A stretch of DNA of 44,674 bases from an uncultured Lachnospiraceae bacterium (GTDB lineage Bacteria; Bacillota; Clostridia; Lachnospirales; Lachnospiraceae), in the NCBI GenBank assembly GCA_910585215.1, contig CAJUDQ010000025.1:1-44674 (forward strand), given 5' to 3'. The position numbers were made by a program, and so were the translations under genes. This document shows, piece by piece, positions 23,639 to 31,872 of the stretch. The notes beneath the pieces were generated by a model. That model saw only the letters and a program-made list of their open reading frames with translations, did not search any database and was not told the DNA's origin. Each line of letters opens with the position of its first letter. Within the stretch, counting starts at the first letter, position 1.

Positions 23639-25509
23639 GAATGGATACAGAAAATATCTATAATGAACAGGGTAAAATAAAAAAAGAAAATTTCAGTGAG
23701 TTGCATGAAAAAGCCGAGGCAGAAAAAATAGAAGTATTTGTGACAGAAAATGCAGTAGGGAAACCAGTGATTGGTGTATTGCATGAGGAAAAAGAATATT
23801 ATTTTAACAGCAGATATGAGGATGAAATTTTGGTAGAAAGCTGGTGCAATCAGTACGATATGAGTAACTACAGAGCAATTGCTGTAGTATTTGGAATGGG
23901 AAACGGTGAATATCTGAGAGCTCTCAGAGAAAAAAATAAGCATATGTTTATTCTTGTGTTTGAACCATCTTATTCAATAGCAATGATTAATCAGGAAACT
24001 ATAGGAATGGAGGATATTCTGGAAAACGGGGATACAGTGATAGTGGTTGGAGAAGAGCACTATTCGACAGTTTATCAGATTTTTAATACGCTTGCCAGCT
24101 ATGAGGCAGTTGATTATATTAAATTATTTGTAACACCGAATTATGAAAATATATTTCCAAAAGAACTGGAAAAAATAGAAGAAATATACAAAGAGTGTTT
24201 ATCAAGAATTATATTTAGCAGAAATACAATTCTTATGATAGGAAAAGAAATGACCTGTAATATAGCAAATAATTACATGGATTATATACAGCAATATTCT
24301 TTGGCAAATTTAATAAAAGTTTTTCAGAGTTTGGATTTGGAAGAAATACCAGCGATTATTATAGCTGCCGGCCCGTCTCTGGATAAAAATATAAAACAGT
24401 TAAAGAAAGCAAAAGGAAAGGCATTTCTAATTGCTGTAGATACAGCATTAAATCCGTTGGCAAAAGAAGATATTATTCCAGATATATCAGTTACCGTTGA
24501 CCCTCATAAACCGCTTGGACTTTTTCAAAATGAAAAAATGGTAAATATTCCTTTTATTTATGCATTAACTTCCAATTCAAAAATTAAAAACTTTCATAAA
24601 GGTATGAGAATATATCAAAATTCCATAGATTCTTTTTTAAATCAGTTTATTCGAAGATTTGAAAAACCGTCCGCGTTTTTGGAAACTGGAGGTTCTGTAG
24701 CGCATAGTGCATTTTCTCTGGCGCAACGACTGGGTTTTAAAACAATTATTTTTGTGGGACAGGACTTGGCGTATCCAAATGATAAGGAACATTCAGAAAG
24801 TGTATATAACAACAGTTCCAGAAATAATATTCATAATTTAAATAAGGAATATTTTGAGGTGGAGGATATCTATGGAGAAAAAGTGAAAACGGAATACAAT
24901 ATGAATCAGTATCGTCTATGGTTTGAACAGGCTGTCATTGTCTATTCTGAAATAAAATTTATAGATGCGACAGAAGGAGGAGCAAAAAAGAAAGGGATGG
25001 AGCTTCTTACTTTAGAAAAAGCAATCGAACGCGAGTGTACGCTTCAGGAAAGTATAGATTTTGAATCAATCATTAAAACTACAGAAAAAATCTTTACAGA
25101 GGAAGAACAGAAAATGATATTAAAAGAGATTATTGAATTTCCAAAGACTGCTGATAATATTAAGTCAAAGATATATGAGGGTATTAAAATATATGATAAA
25201 CTGGAAAAATTAAATCAAAGAAAAGAATATTCTGGAAAAGAATTTGATAAAGTAATAAAAAAAGTTACACGATTAAATAAATGGGTATCTGAAAATACAG
25301 ATATTGCCTATCTTCATATGTATGCTGCGGAAGAGGATTATCAGGTAAGGGATGTGATATTAAAAGAACAGAACAGTGTATATGAGGAAATTCAACTGGT
25401 CATTGACAGTGGAAAAAAGATGTTAAGAGCTCTTTTAACTGCAATAGATAAAGTTATGGTAGATATGAATCCTGTTATGGAAGAAGCAATGCAGAGAACA
25501 ATAGAGTAG
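23635..25509 (+). CDS. maf: Maf-type flagellin glycosyltransferase (DUF115, MptE-like fold)
   Basis: Motility accessory factor, 624 residues, which transfers an activated nonulosonic acid to Ser/Thr of flagellin before export. The central domain (about 238-380) shows the family motifs AIIIAAGPSLDKN, a VDTALNPLAKEDIIPDISVTVDPH segment, and ETGGSVAHSAFSLAQRLGFKTIIFVGQDLAYP. The N-terminal part (about 40-200) is the Maf_N-like Rossmann region with AVVFGMGNGEYL. The C-terminal 200 residues are helical. The start is ATG 23635 or ATG 23641. Flagellin upstream and pse genes downstream give the context: PseI/PseF products are the expected donors. There is no homopolymer tract in this copy, unlike phase-variable maf genes of Campylobacter. 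Confidence 0.9.
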   Translation: MRMDTENIYNEQGKIKKENFSELHEKAEAEKIEVFVTENAVGKPVIGVLHEEKEYYFNSRYEDEILVESWCNQYDMSNYRAIAVVFGMGNGEYLRALREKNKHMFILVFEPSYSIAMINQETIGMEDILENGDTVIVVGEEHYSTVYQIFNTLASYEAVDYIKLFVTPNYENIFPKELEKIEEIYKECLSRIIFSRNTILMIGKEMTCNIANNYMDYIQQYSLANLIKVFQSLDLEEIPAIIIAAGPSLDKNIKQLKKAKGKAFLIAVDTALNPLAKEDIIPDISVTVDPHKPLGLFQNEKMVNIPFIYALTSNSKIKNFHKGMRIYQNSIDSFLNQFIRRFEKPSAFLETGGSVAHSAFSLAQRLGFKTIIFVGQDLAYPNDKEHSESVYNNSSRNNIHNLNKEYFEVEDIYGEKVKTEYNMNQYRLWFEQAVIVYSEIKFIDATEGGAKKKGMELLTLEKAIERECTLQESIDFESIIKTTEKIFTEEEQKMILKEIIEFPKTADNIKSKIYEGIKIYDKLEKLNQRKEYSGKEFDKVIKKVTRLNKWVSENTDIAYLHMYAAEEDYQVRDVILKEQNSVYEEIQLVIDSGKKMLRALLTAIDKVMVDMNPVMEEAMQRTIE

Positions 25510-25532
25510 GAAATAATATAGGAGATTAAAAA

Positions 25533-27047
25533 TTGAAGTTGAAAGAGATAAATGAACTAATCGGGATACTTGAGCAGTATACAGTAGAAATGGCATCTGC
25601 AATGTTTGTAAAATTTTTGATTTTGACAAAAGATTTTAAAGAAAACGATTGGAGCTGTTTATGGGATAAAGTAAAAAATATTCAAAATGACAGGGCAAAA
25701 TTAATCGCAGGTTTTGAACTATTAGACCATATTTCAGAGGTAAGAATTTATGAAGAATATTTATCGGTAGTACACTTGGATAAATCTTTGAATTGGGATG
25801 AAAAATATTTTTTATGGTTTCAAATTTCTAAAAAGTTATTTGCGAAAGCCAATATATCGTCTGAAAAGCTTATAAATCAGCAATGGCTTCTTTATGAGAC
25901 TTTATACCAACAGTTTAGTTCCTATTTTTTAGATATACCATCAATTGATAATCGTAATGAAAATTTGATATTTATTACAACACAACAGTTTTTAAACATG
26001 AAACATGGTCCGACGAAGACCGTTTTAGATCGGGCATATATTTTAAAAAAATTGTATAAAAATGTAGTTATTATTAATACAGCCGAATTATTGGGAGGAA
26101 AGCCTCTGGAATTATTACATGGTGAGTTTGGAAGATATAATAAAGATTTATTAAAAGCAGAAAAAATAAAGTATAAAGATGAAATGTTTTCTTTTGTGCA
26201 ACTGGATAATAATATGCCAAATATAGAGAATTCCAGAGAGTTTCTTGAGTTTGTCATAAAATATAAGCCCTTATATATTGTCAATATCGGGGGAAACAGT
26301 CTGCTGATGGATATATGCAGTAAAGTCGTTCCTGTTATAAATATTAATACAGTTCCGTCAAGTCTTACATGTACAAAAGCAACTGTACAGGTTATTGGAA
26401 GACAATTGACAAAAAAAGAGGAAAATTTACTGGCATTACTGGGAAAAACAAAAGAAAATGTAATTGTTGGAAGATTTACATCCTCCTTAAAACCACAGGT
26501 CAATAAATATACAAGAAAAGAGCTCGATATACCGGAAGAACAGTTTGTCATGGCATTAATTGGAGGAAGGCTTACACAGGAAGTAACGCAGGAATTTATT
26601 GACATGATAGACCAGATATTACAAAAAGATGTAATGCTTATAATTATTGGAACAATGGATAATTATGAAAAAATATGCAGAAATGATTCGATATTCGGAA
26701 AAAATGCTGTTTATCTCGGGCAGCAGGAAGATGTACTGGCAATTTTGGACTTGTGTGATTTATATGTAAATCCAAAAAGAACAGGTGGTGGAACATCTGT
26801 CATTGAGGCAATGTATAAGGGCTGTCCTGCTGTTACTCTGAATAGTGGCGATGTGGCGTTAGGAGCAGGACCGGATTTTTGCGTTGATACTTATGAAGAA
26901 ATGCAGAAACAAATTCTTCGTTATATGGAAGACAAAGAATTTTACAGAGAAATGTCCATAAAGGCAAAAAAAAGAGCAGATTACATGCTGGATTCCGAGA
27001 GCGCTTTTTTTGAAATTATTCATCAGTTTGAAAATAAAGTTTTGTAA
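25533..27047 (+). CDS. glycosyltransferase, GT4-like
   Basis: A 504-residue cytoplasmic glycosyltransferase. The C-terminal GT-B half (about 330-500) has FVMALIGGRL, VMLIIIGTMDNYEKI, YLGQQEDVLAILDLCDLYVNPKRTGGGTSVIEAMYKGCPAVTL, the typical donor-binding part of GT4-type enzymes with the Glu of SVIEAM. The N-terminal 150 residues are helical and do not resemble a known family to my eye. The start is TTG at 25533 with GGAG at 25521. It lies 23 bases after maf and may extend or modify the flagellin sugar. Confidence 0.8.
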   Translation: MKLKEINELIGILEQYTVEMASAMFVKFLILTKDFKENDWSCLWDKVKNIQNDRAKLIAGFELLDHISEVRIYEEYLSVVHLDKSLNWDEKYFLWFQISKKLFAKANISSEKLINQQWLLYETLYQQFSSYFLDIPSIDNRNENLIFITTQQFLNMKHGPTKTVLDRAYILKKLYKNVVIINTAELLGGKPLELLHGEFGRYNKDLLKAEKIKYKDEMFSFVQLDNNMPNIENSREFLEFVIKYKPLYIVNIGGNSLLMDICSKVVPVININTVPSSLTCTKATVQVIGRQLTKKEENLLALLGKTKENVIVGRFTSSLKPQVNKYTRKELDIPEEQFVMALIGGRLTQEVTQEFIDMIDQILQKDVMLIIIGTMDNYEKICRNDSIFGKNAVYLGQQEDVLAILDLCDLYVNPKRTGGGTSVIEAMYKGCPAVTLNSGDVALGAGPDFCVDTYEEMQKQILRYMEDKEFYREMSIKAKKRADYMLDSESAFFEIIHQFENKVL

Positions 27048-27088
27048 TAAACAAATTTTGAACTCTGTACTTTTAATGTTGCCTATGA

Positions 27089-27094
27089 TATAAT
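27089..27094 (+). promoter_or_regulatory. possible -10 element upstream of pseB
   Basis: A perfect TATAAT lies 55 bases before pseB in the 102-base gap after the glycosyltransferase. No good -35 lies 16-18 bases upstream (TGTACT at 27066), so this promoter is only tentative. Confidence 0.3.
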
Positions 27095-27149
27095 GAAAAA
27101 TACTTGATGCAATATTTTCAAGCTGAATAACTTAAAGGAGAAAAATTTT

Positions 27150-28133
27150 ATGTTAAACGGAAAAACTATACTTGTGACAGGTGGAACAGGTTCATTTGGA
27201 AATCATTTTGTAGAATATGCTTTAACTCATTATAAACCGAAAAAACTCATTATTTACTCCAGAGATGAATATAAACAATTTGTAATGTCTAATAAGTACA
27301 AAGAATATAAAGAAATTCTTCGTTTTTTTATCGGGGATGTCCGTGACAGAGAAAGGCTTTCTGTGGCATTAAACGGTGTAGATTATGTGATTCATGCCGC
27401 TGCCATGAAACAGGTGCCTACCTGCGAATACAATCCAATTGAGGCTGTAAAGACAAATATCAATGGTGCTATGAACGTTGTAGATGCTGTTTTAAATTCT
27501 AGGTCTGTAAAAAAAGTAGTAGCTTTGTCTACCGATAAATCTGTCAATCCGATAAATCTGTATGGAGGTACAAAGCTTGTATCAGACAAGCTTTTTATTG
27601 CGGCAAATGCTTATGCCGGCAGTCGTGATTTGAGCTTTTCTGTAGTAAGGTATGGCAATGTGGCCGGCAGTCGCGGTTCCGTAATTCCATTTTTTAACAA
27701 TATTATTAAAGAAGGTGGAAATGAGCTTCCAATTACAGACTACAGAATGACAAGATTCTGGATTAATTTAGAACAGGGCGTAGAGCTGGTAATTAAGGCC
27801 TTATCGGATGCCAAGGGTGGAGAAACCTTTATTTCGAAAATTCCATCTTTTAAAATTACAGATTTGGCACAGGCGATGCTTCCGGGATGCAAGATGCCGG
27901 AAGTTGGTATCAGAGAAGGAGAAAAACTGCATGAAGTTATGGTGACAAAAGAGGATTCTACAAATACGTATGAATATGAAAAACATTATATTATTTATCC
28001 GCATTTCGAATGGTGGAATAAAGATGTACTGGAAGGAGGAAAAAGGGTAGAACAGGGATTTGAATATAATTCCGGTACAAATACAGAGTGGCTTTCTGTG
28101 GAACAGCTAAAAGAAATATTAAGTCAAATGTAG
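27150..28133 (+). CDS. pseB: UDP-N-acetylglucosamine 4,6-dehydratase (inverting), PseB
   Basis: First enzyme of pseudaminic acid synthesis: it dehydrates UDP-GlcNAc at C4/C6 and inverts C5. It is a 327-residue short-chain dehydrogenase with the NAD(P) motif TGGTGSFG (10-17) and the catalytic set Thr128-Asp129-Lys130 and Tyr138-xxx-Lys142 in STDKSVNPINLYGGTK. The TDK in place of Ser marks the dehydratase branch, and AAAMKQVPTCEYNP plus the length of about 330 match PseB (FlaA1) rather than membrane-bound CapD/PglF forms. AAAGGAG at 27134-27140 supports the start. The next enzyme of the pathway, aminotransferase PseC, does not follow. Confidence 0.92.
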   Translation: MLNGKTILVTGGTGSFGNHFVEYALTHYKPKKLIIYSRDEYKQFVMSNKYKEYKEILRFFIGDVRDRERLSVALNGVDYVIHAAAMKQVPTCEYNPIEAVKTNINGAMNVVDAVLNSRSVKKVVALSTDKSVNPINLYGGTKLVSDKLFIAANAYAGSRDLSFSVVRYGNVAGSRGSVIPFFNNIIKEGGNELPITDYRMTRFWINLEQGVELVIKALSDAKGGETFISKIPSFKITDLAQAMLPGCKMPEVGIREGEKLHEVMVTKEDSTNTYEYEKHYIIYPHFEWWNKDVLEGGKRVEQGFEYNSGTNTEWLSVEQLKEILSQM

Positions 28134-28145
28134 AGATTGTGATGT

Positions 28146-28250
28146 GCTCCCACCACTGAAGAAGTGGGGGCTTCTCGTTAAAAGCAGAAAACAGTAACCC
28201 CTTTTTCTGCTTTTAAATAAATTTAACTGCTATGAGCAGTTTATTTATTT
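28146..28250. repeat. three consecutive hairpins in the pseB-pseF gap
   Basis: GCTCCCAC/GTGGGGGC (28146-28153, 28164-28171), AAAAGCAGAAA/TTTCTGCTTTT (28180-28190, 28204-28214) and a long AT stem around ACTGCT-ATG-AGCAGT (28215-28231, 28235-28250). The second is followed by no long T-run but could terminate weakly. The first, with its GAAGAAGTGGGGG side, is reminiscent of subterminal palindromes of IS200/IS605-type elements; that is a guess. Confidence 0.5.
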
Positions 28251-28317
28251 GAAGTGAAATAGACGGCTTTTCTGTTTATTTTTGTAAGCGAATTGAGATA
28301 ATAAAATTGGAGGAAGC

Positions 28318-29028
28318 ATGGAAAAGGAAAAAATAGCCATTATACCAGCCAGAGGAGGCAGTAAAAGGATTCCGAAAAAGAATATCAAAGAGTTCTGTGG
28401 CAGACCCATTATATGTTATGCCATAGAAGCAGCTCTTCAGTCAAAATTGTTTGATGAAGTGATGGTTTCTACAGACAGTGAGGAAATTGCTGAGATTGCC
28501 CGAAAATATGGTGCGTCTGTACCTTTTATGAGAAGCAGGGAAGCAGCCGGAGATTATGCTTCCACTGCACAGGTTATATTTGAGGTTTTAGATGAGTATG
28601 AAAAAAAGGGAAGAAGATTTGATTTTGGAACTTGTATTTATCCAACTGCACCATTTGTTACCAAAGAGAAGCTGACAGAAGCAATGAATCTGATTCAAAC
28701 AAAAACCGGTACAATTGTGCTTCCTGTTGTCGCTTTTTCCTATCCTCCACAGAGAGGATATGTGATGAAGGATTCTTACATAAAAATGAAATATCCAGAA
28801 AACTTCAAAACCCGTTCACAGGATTTGGAAAAAATATATCATGACGCTGGTCAGTTTTTTGCCATCAATATTGAAAAATATCGAGAGGTTCAGGGAATTG
28901 TTATAGATAACATTATTCCATATGTGTTAAGTGAGCAGGAGGTTCAGGATATTGACAACGAGACAGACTGGGAAATTGCACAGATAAAATATGAATATAT
29001 GATAAAAAATAAAAAAATAGTGCAATAA
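28318..29028 (+). CDS. pseF: pseudaminic acid cytidylyltransferase PseF
   Basis: Activates the nine-carbon sugar with CTP to CMP-pseudaminic acid, the donor for Maf. The 236-residue protein has the CMP-sugar synthetase N-terminal motif IIPARGGSKRIPKKNIK (8-24), the GRPIICYAIEAA segment, VSTDSEEIAEIARKYGA (50-66), the family YPTAPFVT and the later KTRSQDLEKIYHDAGQFF, which is a PseF-type ending rather than NeuA. No PseG domain is fused to it. GGAGG lies just before the ATG. It stands 184 bases after pseB, across a hairpin cluster. Confidence 0.9.
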   Translation: MEKEKIAIIPARGGSKRIPKKNIKEFCGRPIICYAIEAALQSKLFDEVMVSTDSEEIAEIARKYGASVPFMRSREAAGDYASTAQVIFEVLDEYEKKGRRFDFGTCIYPTAPFVTKEKLTEAMNLIQTKTGTIVLPVVAFSYPPQRGYVMKDSYIKMKYPENFKTRSQDLEKIYHDAGQFFAINIEKYREVQGIVIDNIIPYVLSEQEVQDIDNETDWEIAQIKYEYMIKNKKIVQ

Positions 29029-29102
29029 AATAGATTTATATACCTCTGTGGTAATATAGAATAACAAAGCAAAAAGCATACATATTATCTGCAGATATTT
29101 AA

Positions 29103-29188
29103 AAATATTGTTAAATAAAAAAGTTTATCATTAGACACGGATTCCAGATCCGCCCATGCGATATTGGAAAATATTATTAAATAAAAAA
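29103..29188. repeat. 20-bp direct repeats in the pseF-pseI gap
   Basis: Two 20-base AT-rich sequences, 29103-29122 and 29169-29188 (pattern AAATATTRTTAAATAAAAAA), differ at one base and lie 66 bases apart. Between them is a more GC-rich stretch with a small hairpin (CGGAT/ATCCG around 29139-29152). The 207-base gap holds no gene; the repeats may mark a deletion or insertion scar. Confidence 0.55.
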
Positions 29189-29235
29189 CAATATAATATC
29201 TGATAAAAGAAAAATAGAAAGGGAAAAACTGCCAT

Positions 29236-30285
29236 ATGAAAAAGGAAGTGAAAATAGGAAATCATATTATTTCAGAAGACAGTCCTGTATACATAGTAGC
29301 TGAAATGTCGGGAAATCATAATATGGATTTTGAAAGGGCAAAAAAAATTATAGCCGCCGCCGCTGAGGCGGGTGCGGATGCTGTTAAAATTCAGACATAT
29401 ACCCCTGACACCATTACAATTGACTGTGATTCAGAACCTTTTCAGACACAGAAAGGTCTTTGGGAGGGAACTACTTTATATGAGCTTTATAAAACCGCAT
29501 ATACCCCATGGGAGTGGCAGAAGGAGCTTATGGAATATGCCGGCAGTTTGGGACTGGACTTTTTTTCTTCACCTTTTGATTTAACAGCAATTGATTTTTT
29601 GGAGGAGTTAAATGTTCCGGCCTATAAGGTAGCATCCTTTGAAATCAATGATATCCCGTTTATTCGAAAGATTGCCAGAACCAAAAAGCCGATTATCCTG
29701 TCTACAGGTATTGCATGGCTGGAGGATATTGACCTTGCAGTCAGGACCTGCAGAGAAGAAGGAAATAACAATATTATTCTGCTTAAATGTATTTCTGCCT
29801 ATCCTGCGCCATTTGAACAGATGAATTTAAAAGTAATTCCAAATCTCAGTCAGACATTCGACTGTATTTCCGGTTTGTCGGACCATTCGCTGGGAACAGA
29901 AACAGCGATTGCCAGTGTAGCTCTGGGAGCAAAAATGATTGAGAAGCATATGACATTGAGTCGAAGCGACGGGGGTGTAGATTCAGCCTTTTCCATGGAA
30001 AAAGAGGAGTTTGCGCATATGGTATCACAAATTCGCAATGTGGAGAAAGCATTGGGAAAGGCGACCTATGAGCTGAACGAAACTCAGATTGACAGTCGCA
30101 CAAAATCCCGTTCATTGTTTGTGGTAGAAGATATATGCAAGGGGCAGATTTTTACACCACAAAATATCAGGTCTATACGGCCAGGGACAGGGATGCATAC
30201 AAAACATTATGAGGAAATATTAGGTAAAAAGGCAAGGTGCAGCGTAAAAAAGGGAATGCCAATGGATTGGAAGTATATTGAATAA
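29236..30285 (+). CDS. pseI: pseudaminic acid synthase PseI
   Basis: Condenses a 2,4-diacetamido-2,4,6-trideoxy-hexose with phosphoenolpyruvate to the nine-carbon acid. The TIM-barrel NeuB-type domain covers about 1-280: AEMSGNHNMDFERAKKII (22-39), DAVKIQTYTPDTITID (49-64), FSSPFDLTAIDFLEEL (110-125), ISAYPAPFEQMNL (about 190) and GLSDHSLGTETAIASVALGA (about 213-232). The C-terminal SAF antifreeze-like domain (about 290-349) is complete, including ENIRSIRPG-type sequence NIRSIRPGTGMHTKHYEEILGKKA. MSGNHN near the start favours PseI over NeuB. A complete 349 residues. Confidence 0.9.
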   Translation: MKKEVKIGNHIISEDSPVYIVAEMSGNHNMDFERAKKIIAAAAEAGADAVKIQTYTPDTITIDCDSEPFQTQKGLWEGTTLYELYKTAYTPWEWQKELMEYAGSLGLDFFSSPFDLTAIDFLEELNVPAYKVASFEINDIPFIRKIARTKKPIILSTGIAWLEDIDLAVRTCREEGNNNIILLKCISAYPAPFEQMNLKVIPNLSQTFDCISGLSDHSLGTETAIASVALGAKMIEKHMTLSRSDGGVDSAFSMEKEEFAHMVSQIRNVEKALGKATYELNETQIDSRTKSRSLFVVEDICKGQIFTPQNIRSIRPGTGMHTKHYEEILGKKARCSVKKGMPMDWKYIE

Positions 30286-30351
30286 TAATATATTTTGCAA
30301 AATATACCATATTTTAAATGAACATTTGCTTTAAGGTGGTGGCTTATATGA

Positions 30352-30394
30352 AAGGATAATAAACAATTTGGGATAGAAATGGTTTGTTATCCTT
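30352..30394. terminator. inverted repeat between convergent pseI and pseH
   Basis: AAGGATAATAAAC (30352-30364) pairs with GTTTGTTATCCTT (30382-30394) with one wobble around a 17-base loop. Lying between converging genes it is the likely two-way terminator, although T-runs are short on both sides. It nearly touches the pseH stop codon. Confidence 0.5.
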
Positions 30395-30395
30395 A

Positions 30396-30944
30396 TTAAT
30401 TTGTAAAAAATGAAATTTTTTCATAGGAGTGTTTTGGTCTTAATTTTATCCAGTTCTCTTTTAAAATACTCATAATAGTAATATCATAAAAAATTCCATT
30501 TTTACAGATATGCTGCTTTAATACTCCTTCTATTTCACTTCCGCACATTTGATGTATACGCACAACACCTTTATTGAAGGAAAATATTTCACCTGTCAGC
30601 TTATTCATATTAAGCGTGTCAAAAACATAATCATATAGATTCCATTCTAATGCCAAAGCTAGTGGAAGGGAGCGTTTCTCCTGAACTGCCATATAATATC
30701 CCCATGCACATCGTTTATTTACATAATCAATATCTGTAATTGTTAAGGTGCCTGCTGGAATATTGTCAATTTCAATGATAAATGGAAGGAGATCTGTCCG
30801 ATTTTTTAGAGAATGAAACCATTTTTGTTGAGATTCTAGCGTTAATATTGGGTCTGTATACATATATTTTGTAATTTCGGGCAACATACGCCACTTCATT
30901 ATCATTTCAAGCTCATTTTCACGAATAGGTCTTAAAATAGTCAT
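30396..30944 (-). CDS. pseH: UDP-4-amino-sugar N-acetyltransferase PseH (GNAT family)
   Basis: GNAT acetyltransferase of 182 residues, which acetylates the 4-amino group of the PseC product using acetyl-CoA. Family pattern: LRPIRENELEMIMKWRMLPEITKYMYTDPILTLESQQKWF (4-43), PAGTLTITDIDYVNKRCAWGYYMA (about 63-86), ALALEWNLYDYVFDTLNMNKLTGEIFSFN (about 96-125), with the acetyl-CoA loop weakly conserved. AAAGGAGC lies before the start on the minus strand. It faces pseI convergently, unlike pseB, pseF and pseI. A relic IS element begins 20-30 bases upstream of its start, between the ribosome site and any original promoter, so its expression may have changed. Confidence 0.85.
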   Translation of the reverse strand: MTILRPIRENELEMIMKWRMLPEITKYMYTDPILTLESQQKWFHSLKNRTDLLPFIIEIDNIPAGTLTITDIDYVNKRCAWGYYMAVQEKRSLPLALALEWNLYDYVFDTLNMNKLTGEIFSFNKGVVRIHQMCGSEIEGVLKQHICKNGIFYDITIMSILKENWIKLRPKHSYEKISFFTN

Positions 30945-30998
30945 AATTTAGCTCCTTTTATAAATATATTTCTGTAGGCGTTTGCGAAACGTCATAAA

Positions 30999-31020
30999 CC
31001 GTATAAATACGGCATTTTTT
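30999..31020. terminator. short hairpin at the left end of the IS relic
   Basis: CCGTAT (30999-31004) pairs with ATACGG (31007-31012), followed by CATTTTTT. It may stop read-through into the IS from the left, as terminators near IS ends often do. Confidence 0.45.
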
Positions 31021-31052
31021 ATCTGAAAAATCAAATAACTCCTCACTGGATA

Positions 31053-31061
31053 TGGTATAAT
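31053..31061 (+). promoter_or_regulatory. extended -10 of the relic transposase gene
   Basis: TGGTATAAT fits an extended -10 element (TATAAT 31056-31061) about 35 bases before the remaining transposase reading frame. Its original gene start is probably lost in the deletion. Confidence 0.5.
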
Positions 31062-31093
31062 AGAGTTGTTAAAAATTATAAACCATCATCTCA

Positions 31094-31566
31094 TTGATCA
31101 ATCCGAAAACTTTTCTTGGTGATGCTGCTTTCGATACCACAAAGCTCTATAAGAGTCTTCTTACCGGTAACACTTTTGGTGATAACAAACATTTCTCCAA
31201 AGCTTATATTCCTCTGAATGCAAGATCCGGACTTGAAAATCAGCATTATTCTATCGATGAAGATGGCATTCCTTGCTGTCTACATGATCCTTTTCTCCCA
31301 ATGAGGCCAGAGGGCAGTAAATCAAACTTACGAAACGGCATTCCTACTTTTAAGTTCGTCTGTCCAAAAATGAAATGGGTCTACAATAAAGGGACATCAA
31401 CCACATCAAGGATAATCTTTGTCTTGCAGGACGCCGAACTCAAAATGAGAAGACTTTACATGCTGATTTGATCCTTGCTGGTATCACACAACTTATTACC
31501 GTTGTTCTTGCGAATAAGATGAAATGCTTTGAATATATTTGTAGCCTGAAATTTCTCATTGCATAG
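31094..31566 (+). pseudogene. DDE transposase fragment, frameshifted
   Basis: The frame at 31094-31471 encodes a mid-transposase piece (FLGDAAFDTTKLYKSLL, FSKAYIPLNARSG, then FKFVCPKMKW), with Asp of GDAAFD a probable catalytic acidic residue. After about 31400 the frame shifts and the true C-terminus reads on in another frame, ADLILAGITQLITVVLANKMK then CSLKFLIA and TAG at 31564-31566. The N-terminal part is missing. It cannot make a working transposase. It lies wholly inside the inverted repeats at 30975 and 31718. Confidence 0.8.
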
Positions 31567-31804
31567 GACTTACCAACTTCATAAAGCCTATGGCTTATTA
31601 AAGTGCGCCTAAAATGTCCGGTTATCCACATTTCATTCCAGAATTCATGTTTTGCATGAATTCTTCCTTGTTTTGGTTCAAGATTACGAACGAGCTTAGC
31701 TAGTTTCGCAATTACCTAATATATTTCTGTTGATTTTAACATGAATTTTAAGAAGATACAATATAAAAATTTTCCATATTATTGAAAGTTTTGGTTGCAA
31801 ATGC

Positions 31805-31833
31805 CTGACAAATATGTTAAAGTGAGCTTTAAT
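31805..31833 (+). promoter_or_regulatory. sigma-A promoter of the RelA/SpoT operon
   Basis: CTGACA (31805-31810), 17-base spacer, TTTAAT (31828-31833): five of six matches in each box. It lies between the IS relic and the operon start at 31873, so the operon has its own promoter outside the IS. Confidence 0.6.
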
Positions 31834-31872
31834 AGTAAACAATTATAAAAATCAAGAAAATGAGATGAGAAA

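Larger units (their letters stand above)
30964..31729. mobile_element. decayed insertion sequence with 11-bp target duplication
   Basis: The element spans 30975-31718 (744 bases). Its ends are imperfect inverted repeats of 16 bases, TAGGCGTTTGCGAAAC (30975-30990) and, read inward from the right, TAGGTAATTGCGAAAC (31718-31703), 13 of 16 matching. Identical 11-base sequences ATATATTTCTG abut both ends (30964-30974 and 31719-31729), the target duplication. Inside, only part of a DDE transposase gene remains. Duplication lengths of 10-12 are typical of IS4/IS231-like elements; the family assignment is tentative. An internal deletion makes it non-autonomous. Confidence 0.85.

Noticed and set aside
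25922..26605. 227-codon minus-strand frame opposite the GT4-like gene
   Set aside because: Antisense shadow of a gene with clear glycosyltransferase motifs; no ribosome site and no family features.
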